A stretch of 29,014 nucleotides of DNA from a virus. The notes under the pieces were generated by a model. The model did not search any database, was not told the origin of the DNA, and worked only from the letters and a program-made list of their open reading frames with translations. Made by a program: the position numbers and the translations under genes. Positions 13,020-21,183 of this stretch are shown here, piece by piece. Every line of letters begins with the position of its first letter. The stretch's first letter is position 1. The stretch is taken from IMG/VR virus record IMGVR_UViG_3300025071_000035, positions 1 through 29,014 of that record. The stretch is one strand, 5' to 3'.

Positions 13020-13370
13020 TTAGAATTTGTCTTGTAGTAAGTTATCAATATGTTCTTGGATTCTTTCTTGTGTGCTATTTGGTAGTTTCATAGATATACC
13101 AGCTTCTATTTTTTCTATTAGCTCTCCGTTGTTATATAGACAGATAGTAGGCAAGAAGATTATCTTTTCGTTTGCGTGTATCTTCTTATCCCTCTCTATG
13201 TAAAAGGTATTGATGTTATGCTCTCTAAAAGGTTTTAAAGAGTAATTATCTTTGATAAACTCGGCTGTATATAAAACTATACTAATGTCATCTTTATAAG
13301 ACTGACTAACAGTTACAGTTGATACAAAAAGGGCAAATACTACACATATTTTATTTTTTAGATATTTCAT
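13020..13370 (-). CDS. Secreted thioredoxin-fold-like protein lacking CXXC
   Basis: 116 aa. The N-terminus MKYLKNKICVVFALFVSTVTVSQS is a signal peptide (basic start, hydrophobic 8-20, cleavage near 22-24). The rest follows a thioredoxin outline: strand IVLYTAEF (31-38), a helix, a second strand (NTFYIERD), and FLPTICLYNNGELIEKIEAG (72-91), which has the strand-turn and cis-Pro (LPT) typical of the fold. At the usual WCxxC site the sequence is EFIKDN, so no redox pair exists. It would act in the periplasm or outer membrane as a binding module. It overlaps the upstream gene by 20 nt. Confidence 0.6.
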   Translation of the reverse strand: MKYLKNKICVVFALFVSTVTVSQSYKDDISIVLYTAEFIKDNYSLKPFREHNINTFYIERDKKIHANEKIIFLPTICLYNNGELIEKIEAGISMKLPNSTQERIQEHIDNLLQDKF

Positions 13371-13650
13371 ATAATCTTTCGTCCATTTTGTTAAGATGGT
13401 CTTTTATTTCTTTCACATCGTCTTTGATTGTATTCATATCAGCTTGAACACCCTCAACAATCGACCTTGTTAATTTGTCTTTATAAGAGAACTCTATTTT
13501 TGATACTTCTGGTTCTGGTAGTGTCATTGCTTTTGCTATATCAGCTTGTAGTACAAAGTACATACTTGATAATGAAACAGCAAAACCTACAATCATTCCT
13601 ATGGTCTTTATGTCTAAAGTTAATTTAGTATCTTCTCCTATCTGTGTCAT
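13351..13650 (-). CDS. Membrane-anchored coiled-coil protein (i-spanin- or holin-like)
   Basis: The frame is open to 13707 (118 aa), but ATG 13650 lies exactly one base after the upstream TAA (TAATATG), the standard junction in this phage, giving 99 aa. One transmembrane span (about 16-34, TIGMIVGFAVSLSSMYFVL) is followed by a soluble, long amphipathic helix (62-98, IVEGVQADMNTIKDDVKEI...). If the C-terminus is periplasmic, this is inner-membrane-spanin topology. A holin-like or tethering role is the alternative. It belongs to the envelope/lysis module, with a secreted protein and a beta-barrel following. Confidence 0.65.
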   Translation of the reverse strand: MTQIGEDTKLTLDIKTIGMIVGFAVSLSSMYFVLQADIAKAMTLPEPEVSKIEFSYKDKLTRSIVEGVQADMNTIKDDVKEIKDHLNKMDERLYEISKK

Positions 13651-13651
13651 A

Positions 13652-14011
13652 TTACATTTTATTGTCTTGGTATTTAACTCCAAAGAATCCGTGTACTCCT
13701 TCATCATCTAAACTAATAGCTTTTGATTTCCATCCGTGTGGGTGGTCAATAGTTACATTGCCATCTTCATCAGTTTCTTCTAAATCTTTCCATAGTACAT
13801 CAACAGAATATTTGTCTGATAATACAGGTGCTTTAGTTTCTTTTCCTTCTGCATCGTATTCGCCTTGCTCTAATACTATAAAACCAAGCTTAACAATGGT
13901 ATGGGAATGGGTTGCGTAGTCGTTACCATCTTCATCTGTTGCGTGTGGTAAAGCAGCTATTTTAGATTCTGCTTGTTCTTGTGAGTCAAACTCGTATTTA
14001 CTAATTTTCAT
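13652..14011 (-). CDS. Hypothetical acidic protein, 119 aa
   Basis: Begins MKISKYEFDSQEQAESKIAA. It is acidic and rich in Asp, Glu and Gly, with HSHTIVKLGF and IDHPHGWKSKAISLDDEGVHGFFG, giving several His residues. It has no signal peptide or membrane span. It starts one base after the adhesin stop (TAATATG) and ends one base before the membrane coiled-coil gene. Similar small proteins follow fibre genes in Bacteroidota phages, so it may be a virion or fibre-assembly component. No function can be read from it. Confidence 0.65.
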   Translation of the reverse strand: MKISKYEFDSQEQAESKIAALPHATDEDGNDYATHSHTIVKLGFIVLEQGEYDAEGKETKAPVLSDKYSVDVLWKDLEETDEDGNVTIDHPHGWKSKAISLDDEGVHGFFGVKYQDNKM

Positions 14012-14012
14012 A

Positions 14013-15563
14013 TTATAAAGTTGTTAATGTTTGTAATTGTGCATCTGTTAATGCTGTATCAAATAATTGTAAGGATTTGTTTTGTATTTTTGTTTCTACT
14101 GAAGCATCATTAAATCTAAACCCAATTTTGTCAAAGGCATAAACATAAACTCCTGTATATTCATTTATTTTATTTCCATCTGCCCATAATTGAACTTTTG
14201 TTGTACTACAAGAAATAGCAAATTTTTTAAAATTAACACTATTACTTCCAAAAGAAGCACTATTAAAATTATCTCCACTACTCACAACTCCTACTTGTTG
14301 TACATATACTTTTGAATCAGTTCTGCTTTCTAACCTTAAATTAGTAGAAGCAGCAGTATCATATAATGCAATTAAATCTGTAAAGTTATTTGCCGTATTG
14401 TTTAAAACATTTGTGTCATAAAATAAAGTAAAAGCACTTTGATTTAAAATACCATTATCTATATTATGTAAAAAACAAGTTTCAGCAGCTCTTGTTTGAC
14501 TTGCTCCATTAGTTGGGATGTACGATGTAGCGTAGGATAAGGCTTCTACTTGAGTTCCAAAACAACTTAAATCAGCAGTTTGACTATTTTGGTTTCCATA
14601 AAGTAAAATTTGTACTCTATCAACACTTGTGTTACCACTTAAAGCAAATCTTTTCCATTCAGAAGTAACAATAACATCGTGGTCAAATAAACCAGTTCCT
14701 AAACGTAAGGTAACATCTTTAGTAGTTCCATCATTAGTTTTTAAATAAATAGATAATGTAGCATCAATAGTCCCTAAAGATAAACTTTTAGTTACATAAC
14801 TTGTATCAATTGATAAAGTTCCACTACCTCTGTTAAATTGTATTCTATCAGCATTTTGTGTACCATCTGGCGAAACAGAATAATTAGAGGTAATAACTGG
14901 ATTAGTTCCAGTTCCATTAGAAAATGCACCAAACACAGTATAATCTTCTGAATTGGGAAAGGAGTTAGTAGAAGCTGGTTCTAACAAAAGCGAAGGGCAA
15001 GATTGTACTACTCCATTTGATATATCGTAGTTTAGTCTTGGTTGGTCGCCTGTTACTTGTTGAACAACTATCTTGTCTATACTTGCAATAGCACTTGAAT
15101 CTGCAAATATTCTTAATCTGTCTGTACTTGTTGCAGTTATAAAGTCAGAGTAAGAACCTACTTGGCTTACTGAAGAACCTGCAACACCACCTAAAGTTAT
15201 TCTAATGCTTCCTTGCGAAATACTTAAAACATCATAAGACACTTTAAAAGTTGTAGATGCAATTCCTACTGTTGACGCTTGGCTCATACTATTTGAAGCG
15301 CTACCATCACAAGAAGCTTTACCATTAGCAACAGACCAGTTTGAGCCTAAACCCCAATCTGTACTTCCATTACTAAAATCTCCATTTGTAACCAAATTGT
15401 TTCCAAAGAATCCTACTGTTTGTATTAATCCATTTTGTCCTACTCTTGTAGCAGAGCTATCTCTATTAAAAGTAAAGTCTCCATCTCCATTATTAGGTAG
15501 TACTGAATATACTTTAGAATCTGCATAAGCAGATGGTATCATTGCTAAACTTGGTGTTGCCAT
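14013..15563 (-). CDS. Adhesin/fibre-like virion protein with LamG-type C-terminus
   Basis: 516 aa. The N-terminus (MATPSLAMIPSAYADSKVYS, then GDGDFTFNRDSSATRV) is of a type common in marine phage appendage proteins. A carbohydrate-binding-like module starts near residue 55 (LVTNGDFSNGSTDWGLGSNW). SYATSYIPTNGASQTRAAET leads into a LamG/concanavalin-like domain ending DTALTDAQLQTLTTL. The protein probably decorates the particle and binds surface glycans or the receptor. It is paralogous along most of its length to the 813-aa protein 2 nt upstream. Residue use is Ser/Thr/Asn/Gly-rich, as in beta-sandwich proteins. It has no depolymerase motif. Confidence 0.75.
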   Translation of the reverse strand: MATPSLAMIPSAYADSKVYSVLPNNGDGDFTFNRDSSATRVGQNGLIQTVGFFGNNLVTNGDFSNGSTDWGLGSNWSVANGKASCDGSASNSMSQASTVGIASTTFKVSYDVLSISQGSIRITLGGVAGSSVSQVGSYSDFITATSTDRLRIFADSSAIASIDKIVVQQVTGDQPRLNYDISNGVVQSCPSLLLEPASTNSFPNSEDYTVFGAFSNGTGTNPVITSNYSVSPDGTQNADRIQFNRGSGTLSIDTSYVTKSLSLGTIDATLSIYLKTNDGTTKDVTLRLGTGLFDHDVIVTSEWKRFALSGNTSVDRVQILLYGNQNSQTADLSCFGTQVEALSYATSYIPTNGASQTRAAETCFLHNIDNGILNQSAFTLFYDTNVLNNTANNFTDLIALYDTAASTNLRLESRTDSKVYVQQVGVVSSGDNFNSASFGSNSVNFKKFAISCSTTKVQLWADGNKINEYTGVYVYAFDKIGFRFNDASVETKIQNKSLQLFDTALTDAQLQTLTTL

Positions 15564-15565
15564 AA

Positions 15566-18007
15566 TTATATGTTAAAAGTTTGTTCTGCGCAGCTTAAAG
15601 CTTCTGTATTAGCTCCTACATACTGCATTCTATAATAATAATTTAAAAATATTTCTCTGTTGTTTGTACTTGTTAAACAAGCTAATTCTGTATCTGATAA
15701 TGCTTCTTTAAATACTGCTACTGTTTTGCATCTTCCTTGAAATTTAGTTGCAGCTGCATTATCAAAAGCTAATTCTTTAAGACCAACAGGTGCTGCTCCA
15801 CTTGTATCTGTTAAAACTTCTATACCATTAATCCATAAAGCAAAATCATTTTCTTTGTATTTTACTGCTATTTTGTTAAATAAAGATTGATTAATTCCTG
15901 TATAAAGCATATCAGCAACAGTTACTCCACCAGAATTTACTCTGCCTACAACTTGTGTCTGTGAAGCTGGAAAAAATAAATTTATTCTATTTGATGTTGT
16001 TCCATCGCTTATGCTTATAGGTCTACTTAATGCATCATTTACAAAACCTTTTATCTCTGCATATAAAACTCCCTCTGTTGAATTTATTAAGTCGCTATTA
16101 CCAGCGTTCTTTAATGTTTCTGCTGCTCTTGTAACTGCACTTCCTGATGTTGGTATGTATGATGTAGCGTATGATTGAGCTTCTATTTGTGCGCCCCAAA
16201 CAAAAACACCTGAACTACCATCTCCTGTGTAAGTTATACCCTCTTTTAAATATATTCTAAAATGTGCATTGTTACCTACTAAAGCATTTTCTGAAGAAGT
16301 GAAAGAACATCTAAACCACCCATTACCACAATCCTCTATTTTACCATTAGTTGCTCTTATCCCTAAAACAATAGTTTTTGTTGTTAAATTAAAATCTGCT
16401 GTAGTGCCACCGCTAAAATAATTTGCTCCTTGTATTCTTATTACATCTCTACCATTAGACTTTATAAAAGCACTAAAAGTGTATTTATTTGCCAAAACAT
16501 TAATATTTTGGGTTTGTACATAGTGGGTGCTGTTAGAAGTGTCTTCTGTTATAGAGTAAGCGTTTAATAGTCCGTCAGGCGCTAAAAAACCTGAAGTTAC
16601 TGTAACATCATTTTTTGTCCATACAGATTGGCTAAAATCTTCTGAATAAGCAATCAAGTTAGTACTCTGTGGCTCAAGTAAGATACTTGCAGTACCATTA
16701 GTATAATCTAATCTTGGTATGTCTGTTTGTTGTGTTTGTATTACTGATATGTTTGTAATTCCAAAAGCACCATTATCTGTGTCAGCTTGTACTCCTATTT
16801 GTGTAGCTACTATACCTGAAGTTAAATATACTTCGTGTGTTCCTGAAGCATACGAAACCCAAGTACCTGAAAACCTTGAACCATTCTCGTTTACAAACCT
16901 TAATTTAGCATTAGAATCTAAAACAAAAGTAATTTTTAAATTATCGCCTACTGCTATATTTACAGGGTTTAAGTTATACAAATATGGTTCAGATACTCCA
17001 TTATATAACGCTTTATTTTCTCCAAAACTCCAACCAGTTCCTAAAGTCCAATTATCATTAGGGTCTACTTGTTTAACTGATATTATAAAACTATTAATGT
17101 TGTAAGTTTCTGTTCCGTCAAAAGAACCAAAAACATTTCCATTATCTGTAAAATATATTTCTTTAATAGTAGAAAAATCATAATTTTGAAATATATAACT
17201 TGAACCATCATAAAATTTAAAATTAATTGTGCCTGTTACTGTACCTATTGGCGTTATAATTAATTTATATGTTTTTCCACTTGTTGTTGCAAAATCTATT
17301 TTAGGTCTTATTGAGCTGCCTGAAGTTCCATCACTTGTAGAACTGTAAGTATTACCACTTATTTCTGTTATCGTACCTCCACCTGCATTAGTAATTGTAG
17401 TGATAGATGGAATTAACTCGCTTCCTAATTCACTAAAGTTTCCGTTTTGTACTAAATTAGAAGATAGTATTGAAACATCTTGTATTAAATAATCTGGATT
17501 AACTCTTGTGGCACTTGAATTTCTTGTAAAGTCGAAATCAGCTTCTGTTTCAACCTTAACGCTAAAGTTATCTACACTACCAACAAAAGATGAATTTGCA
17601 GAAAATCCTACATTACCATTATGACCAGTTGGAATATTTACATACCAAATATAATTTCCGTTAGCATTAGCTCTGGTTTCAGAAGCTGGTAAACCTGTGC
17701 CAAAAAAAGATAAATCTAAATGACCAGCACTATAATTACTAATAGTATATTCTACTTTAACTGATTTATTTGACAAAATACCCATATTTTGAAACAAGTT
17801 GCTTGTTCCTGTTTGTGAGCCATCTGAATTAGCTTTACCTCCAGATATTGTCCAACCTGTACCCTTTGTCCAATTAGAATCAGTAGCAAAATCTCCGTTA
17901 GTTACAAGCTCCTCGCCTAAAGCATAAGCTGGTTTTATAGAATTTAACACACCTACTCCATAAGCTGTTGGAGTTGTAATTATACTTGCTTTTTGTAGTA
18001 AACTCAT
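15566..18007 (-). CDS. Large adhesin/fibre-like virion protein, multi-module
   Basis: 813 aa. Begins MSLLQKASIITTPTAYGVGV. CBM-like modules of the form LVTNGDF...W..GTGW occur near residues 32-60, 185-200 and 315-335, with the shared FDFTRNSSATRVNPDYLIQ block near 155-175. Another module starts at LLEPQSTNLIAYSEDF. SYATSYIPTSGSAVTRAAET precedes a C-terminal LamG-like domain (FALWINGIEVL, ALSDTELACLTS). It is likely a receptor- or glycan-binding appendage. Repeated modules and the 516-aa paralogue suggest growth by duplication. It starts one base after the 61-aa gene stop (TAATATG). Confidence 0.75.
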   Translation of the reverse strand: MSLLQKASIITTPTAYGVGVLNSIKPAYALGEELVTNGDFATDSNWTKGTGWTISGGKANSDGSQTGTSNLFQNMGILSNKSVKVEYTISNYSAGHLDLSFFGTGLPASETRANANGNYIWYVNIPTGHNGNVGFSANSSFVGSVDNFSVKVETEADFDFTRNSSATRVNPDYLIQDVSILSSNLVQNGNFSELGSELIPSITTITNAGGGTITEISGNTYSSTSDGTSGSSIRPKIDFATTSGKTYKLIITPIGTVTGTINFKFYDGSSYIFQNYDFSTIKEIYFTDNGNVFGSFDGTETYNINSFIISVKQVDPNDNWTLGTGWSFGENKALYNGVSEPYLYNLNPVNIAVGDNLKITFVLDSNAKLRFVNENGSRFSGTWVSYASGTHEVYLTSGIVATQIGVQADTDNGAFGITNISVIQTQQTDIPRLDYTNGTASILLEPQSTNLIAYSEDFSQSVWTKNDVTVTSGFLAPDGLLNAYSITEDTSNSTHYVQTQNINVLANKYTFSAFIKSNGRDVIRIQGANYFSGGTTADFNLTTKTIVLGIRATNGKIEDCGNGWFRCSFTSSENALVGNNAHFRIYLKEGITYTGDGSSGVFVWGAQIEAQSYATSYIPTSGSAVTRAAETLKNAGNSDLINSTEGVLYAEIKGFVNDALSRPISISDGTTSNRINLFFPASQTQVVGRVNSGGVTVADMLYTGINQSLFNKIAVKYKENDFALWINGIEVLTDTSGAAPVGLKELAFDNAAATKFQGRCKTVAVFKEALSDTELACLTSTNNREIFLNYYYRMQYVGANTEALSCAEQTFNI

Positions 18008-18008
18008 A

Positions 18009-18194
18009 TTAACAGTCTTTAAGGTTTTCTAATAACTGAGTAGTCATTATGTTGTTTTCGTATGTACTCGTTCTTCTTCTTAAATCAGAAGTTAAGTATT
18101 CTATATCATAAACAGACCCCCAGTATACAGGATTGGTAGCATTACCCCACCAACTATAACTATAATCTATTCCCCAGTTTATCGTGTTTGCCAT
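18009..18194 (-). CDS. Small Trp/Tyr-rich protein, 61 aa
   Basis: MANTINWGIDYSYSWWGNAT is followed by NPVYWGSVYDIEYLTSDLRR. The aromatic-rich, beta-like first half and the polar second half suggest a structural or peptide-like virion component. It precedes the large adhesin by one base and overlaps the 36-aa frame. It may anchor or cap the adhesins, from position only. Confidence 0.6.
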   Translation of the reverse strand: MANTINWGIDYSYSWWGNATNPVYWGSVYDIEYLTSDLRRRTSTYENNIMTTQLLENLKDC

Positions 18195-18270
18195 TTCTTT
18201 CTTGTTTCTTTAAATACTCTTTTAATTTCTTAATATTTACCTTTTTAGGCTTATACATTCTCTCTCTCAT
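18160..18270 (-). CDS. Very small Lys-rich protein, 36 aa
   Basis: ATG 18270 to TAG 18160-18162. It begins MRERMYKPKKVNIKKLKEYL and is strongly basic. It starts one base after the connector stop (TAATATG), the standard junction here, but overlaps the next gene by 35 nt, which is unusual. Coupling argues for translation; the overlap keeps confidence modest. Confidence 0.45.
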   Translation of the reverse strand: MRERMYKPKKVNIKKLKEYLKKQERNGKHDKLGNRL

Positions 18271-18271
18271 A

Positions 18272-18784
18272 TTATAAAACCCATCCATGAAAATTAACAT
18301 CTTTGTCTGGATTCATATCATCATTACTATTAGAAGTATATTCTGGATATAATGTACTGTTATAAGACATATAATCTAAAAACCTTCTTGTATAGAAATC
18401 AGCAGTTTCAGCAACTCTATTTATTAACATAGCCATTTCATCGTAAGTAACCGTATCTGAGTTCTCACTTCTATGCTTAAATACTCCTCCATTACTTATT
18501 TGATACATAGCAAAAGGTAAAAAGTTACTTTGTGCATACCATATAAGCATTGGCTTTATATATGTGTTTAATAATAATTTGTAATTAGAATTAGCTGGTT
18601 GGTCTACTGTACCTGCTATAATAATATCTTGTAATTTCTGATATAACTTTCCTCCTAAATAATTTTGTATATGCGTATCTTGAGCTACTTCAATAAACTG
18701 AATTACTTTGTCAGAGTCTAGGTTACCATCTAAGATAGACCTTTTCTTTAAATCTAGTACGCTTATAAATAATGCTTTTGACAT
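18272..18784 (-). CDS. Head-tail connector-like protein (DUF6712 type)
   Basis: 170 aa. MSKALFISVLDLKKRSILDG, then DKVIQFIEVAQDTHIQNYLGGKLYQKL (25-51) and a helical MLIWYAQSNFLPFAMYQISNGGVFKH segment follow the pattern of the Bacteroidota phage family I recall as DUF6712. By helical content and place after the portal it probably plays the gp6/adaptor role, forming a ring below the portal. It lies 4 nt after the portal stop. Confidence 0.75.
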   Translation of the reverse strand: MSKALFISVLDLKKRSILDGNLDSDKVIQFIEVAQDTHIQNYLGGKLYQKLQDIIIAGTVDQPANSNYKLLLNTYIKPMLIWYAQSNFLPFAMYQISNGGVFKHRSENSDTVTYDEMAMLINRVAETADFYTRRFLDYMSYNSTLYPEYTSNSNDDMNPDKDVNFHGWVL

Positions 18785-18788
18785 AATA

Positions 18789-20687
18789 TTAAATATTAGG
18801 ATATGCTCCTCCGTTAGCCATATCTGCTGGTCTAGTAGATACCTCTGAAGGGTTTATCGGTTCAACAAATCCATCTTTCAATGCTTCACTCGTGTCTACA
18901 TCAGTTTCAGGAGATACTCTCTTCTTATATACTCTTAACTCCCAGAAATGCTGACAGTTCTTTCCTCCCTTAAATTTAAACAGAGAATAGTTATTACCTT
19001 TATGTCCTAACTTTCTGTTTACACCTTGAAAACTCATAAGACCTATATCTTCTTTACGGAATACTACATTTCTATCAGTAAACATTTCCATCTTTTTACA
19101 GAAGTCTCTACTATTAGGAGACTTTCTGTTTGGCATATAAGCATATCTTACTTTAAAGATACCTTTATCTTGCTTAGAATCCTTGTTTGGATTAGCTTCA
19201 GCTAAATTAGCTAAATTAAAGCCCTTTTCCGAGTCTTTTACAGCTTCTGAGTGTATTAACTCCCAATCGTCTGAGATACGCTCTCCTAGAGGCTCTAATT
19301 GGCTTAAAAGGTCATTTCCGTCATCATCACTAAAGTCCTTTAGTTCTTCTAATGAAGTAGCACTATCGTGAGACTCACAAGGCATATACCATACTTTACC
19401 ATCCATTTCATGCTCGTGGTATCCTTTACACCCCTGTTCTAATGCTTTATCTTCTGCTTCTTTAATGGTTTCAAAAGCCTCAACTCCATCTATTTTCTTT
19501 AGTTTAGCATTGTAAGTAGCCTTTGAGCCTAATTTCTCTCCTGTTTCCTCTTCTCTCTTCACTTTAGTAGATATATTATCTAGTTGTGTAAATTCTATTG
19601 GTTGTAGAGTAATAAAGTAAAGATTTAAGTATATCTTGTTAAAGTTTAGCATATCTTCTAAACCTTCTATAATTTCTTCTTGGAATGGTCTAATAACTAT
19701 GTTATCCATAAGTACAGAAGCAGTTCTAAGCTCTTCTGCATTATTACCAAATCCTGTATTGTCTTTTATTCCTAGTAATATAGGAGATACAATACCGTGA
19801 CCTAACATTATCTTCTCTCTACTCTCATCAGATAAGAACTGATACTGAGCGTGAGCATCTGGTAAGTGTATAGGGTCAATATCTGCTTTAGTTTCTATAG
19901 ACTCGTTAAATGCTAGTATAAATTTACCTGCATTAGACGTTCCACTAAACTTATCGTATATTTTTCTTTCAATTAACTCTTGAGTTTCCTCATTAGGCAC
20001 TCCATTGTTAAAGTTGATTAATAAAGAAGGCTGTAAACCTTGCTTTATGTTATTTATGTGATAATTACTTACTTCTTCTTCTAAAGAGCAGTATTGTAAA
20101 CATCCATGATAATCAACAGGAGCATAATAATAAAAACCACTTCTATATGGCTTGAATATATATAACTCTGCTGTTTCACTCTTTTTACCGTTACCAAATG
20201 TAGGTATTCTCTTAGGATTGTCACTAGGCTTTATATCTACCCACTTAGGATGATAATAATAAGCTCTAATAACACCTTTAGCATCACATTTCTCAGCTCT
20301 TAGAGTTTCCATAGGGAAATGCAGTATCTTAACAATTTTAGTCTTAGGCTTGTTGTATACTACTTGCATAGCAGCTTGTCCTAGCATCTTATAATCATTA
20401 GAGACTCTCTTTATTTCTCTTGGTCTAACTAATAATTTAAATTTAGCATACATTTCAGGAAAGTCTTCGCTGTCTGTAGCTTCTATACCTCTACCGTAAA
20501 TCATATCAACAATACCGTTAATACATCTACTGTTTGTAGGTGAGCCTAAGTATTTCTCTATAAGGCTATCAAAGTAATCATTGTTTTCTCCATAAGAAAC
20601 CCAATCTTTACCATACACTTCCTTAACCTCTGGTGTTTCATAACCAGATAAGTTTACTACTCTTATAGAATTGTTCTTGTTAGTCAT
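18789..20687 (-). CDS. Portal protein with C-terminal Cys/His extension
   Basis: 632 aa, longer than many portals (400-550). Residues 1 to about 385 look like a portal: the beginning DWVSYGENNDYFDSLIEKYL, RCINGIVDMIYGRG, LGQAAMQVVYN, then HGIVSPILLGI and NTGFGNNAEELRTA (310-323). It would form the dodecameric vertex for DNA passage. The extension contains EAEDKALEQGCKGYHEHEMDGKVWYMPCESHD (410-441), with C420, H424, H426, C437 and H440 suited to metal binding. A terminal domain (510-590) ends GGKNCQHFWELRVYKKR. The extension may be a minor-head or MuF-like fusion. It starts 8 nt inside the 137-aa gene. Confidence 0.85.
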   Translation of the reverse strand: MTNKNNSIRVVNLSGYETPEVKEVYGKDWVSYGENNDYFDSLIEKYLGSPTNSRCINGIVDMIYGRGIEATDSEDFPEMYAKFKLLVRPREIKRVSNDYKMLGQAAMQVVYNKPKTKIVKILHFPMETLRAEKCDAKGVIRAYYYHPKWVDIKPSDNPKRIPTFGNGKKSETAELYIFKPYRSGFYYYAPVDYHGCLQYCSLEEEVSNYHINNIKQGLQPSLLINFNNGVPNEETQELIERKIYDKFSGTSNAGKFILAFNESIETKADIDPIHLPDAHAQYQFLSDESREKIMLGHGIVSPILLGIKDNTGFGNNAEELRTASVLMDNIVIRPFQEEIIEGLEDMLNFNKIYLNLYFITLQPIEFTQLDNISTKVKREEETGEKLGSKATYNAKLKKIDGVEAFETIKEAEDKALEQGCKGYHEHEMDGKVWYMPCESHDSATSLEELKDFSDDDGNDLLSQLEPLGERISDDWELIHSEAVKDSEKGFNLANLAEANPNKDSKQDKGIFKVRYAYMPNRKSPNSRDFCKKMEMFTDRNVVFRKEDIGLMSFQGVNRKLGHKGNNYSLFKFKGGKNCQHFWELRVYKKRVSPETDVDTSEALKDGFVEPINPSEVSTRPADMANGGAYPNI

Positions 20688-21093
20688 CTAATATCACGTA
20701 TTCGTTAGAAGGCTCTGCATATTCTGTGTAATCTGAATTACTTATAGAATATCTTCCTTCGTTATTATAAGGAACACTAGCATCTGGCAGAACAGATACT
20801 TTATCTCTGTAAACTAATTTATTTGTTGTAGTATTGAATATAGTAATAAAATAATCAAAACTTGTTCTTAGTTTATTTGATGTGCTCACTTGAAATGCCA
20901 AATAATTATCATGCTTAGTACTTTGGATGTTAGTAAAGTTAAAAGTATCATTTGTACTTTCCTCTAAAAACGATATTGTTAAAGAACCAGCAGATGCAAC
21001 AACAGTTCCATTGCCTAGAGTCGTATACGTTACCGAAGTACTTCTAGGAATGATGTTAAACGTCTGTGCACTATCATTATTTGTTATTATCAT
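20680..21093 (-). CDS. Hypothetical beta-sandwich virion protein, 137 aa
   Basis: MIITNNDSAQTFNIIPRSTS opens a beta-rich, Ser/Thr/Asn-rich protein (SVTYTTLGNGTVVASAGSLTISF..., FDYFITIFNTTTNKLVYRDK), compatible with an Ig-like or tail/neck structural fold. It lies between the major tail-like gene and the portal, overlapping the latter by 8 nt. It follows the terminator at 21131-21156 and has the CGTTATCA motif 4 nt before its ATG, so its expression may be separately tuned. Candidate roles are neck, completion or decoration protein. Confidence 0.6.
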   Translation of the reverse strand: MIITNNDSAQTFNIIPRSTSVTYTTLGNGTVVASAGSLTISFLEESTNDTFNFTNIQSTKHDNYLAFQVSTSNKLRTSFDYFITIFNTTTNKLVYRDKVSVLPDASVPYNNEGRYSISNSDYTEYAEPSNEYVILDD

Positions 21094-21097
21094 ATTA

Positions 21098-21105
21098 TGA
21101 TAACG
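21098..21105 (-). promoter_or_regulatory. CGTTATCA leader motif before the 137-aa gene
   Basis: The minus-strand octamer lies exactly 4 nt before ATG 21093, between a strong terminator and the gene. It is identical in sequence and spacing to those before terS and the protease gene. Confidence 0.5.
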
Positions 21106-21130
21106 ATATTTTTCTTTTTTGTTTTATAAT

Positions 21131-21156
21131 AAAAAAGGGTAAGCTAATGCCTACCC
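21131..21156 (-). terminator. Intrinsic terminator after the major tail-like gene
   Basis: Minus-strand stem GGGTAGGC (21156-21149) with GCTTACCC (21144-21137), eight pairs including one G-U, has a 4-nt loop followed by six Ts. It lies 27 nt past the stop at 21184. It would cap a short, abundant capsid/tail message. Confidence 0.85.
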
Positions 21157-21183
21157 TATTTTTACTAATAATAAACAATATTA

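Noticed and set aside
13644-13919. Plus-strand gene opposite the 119-aa gene
   Set aside because: It mirrors a conserved, well-spaced minus-strand gene and has no leader; the same holds for the other plus-strand frames opposite the tape measure, portal, scaffold and terL.
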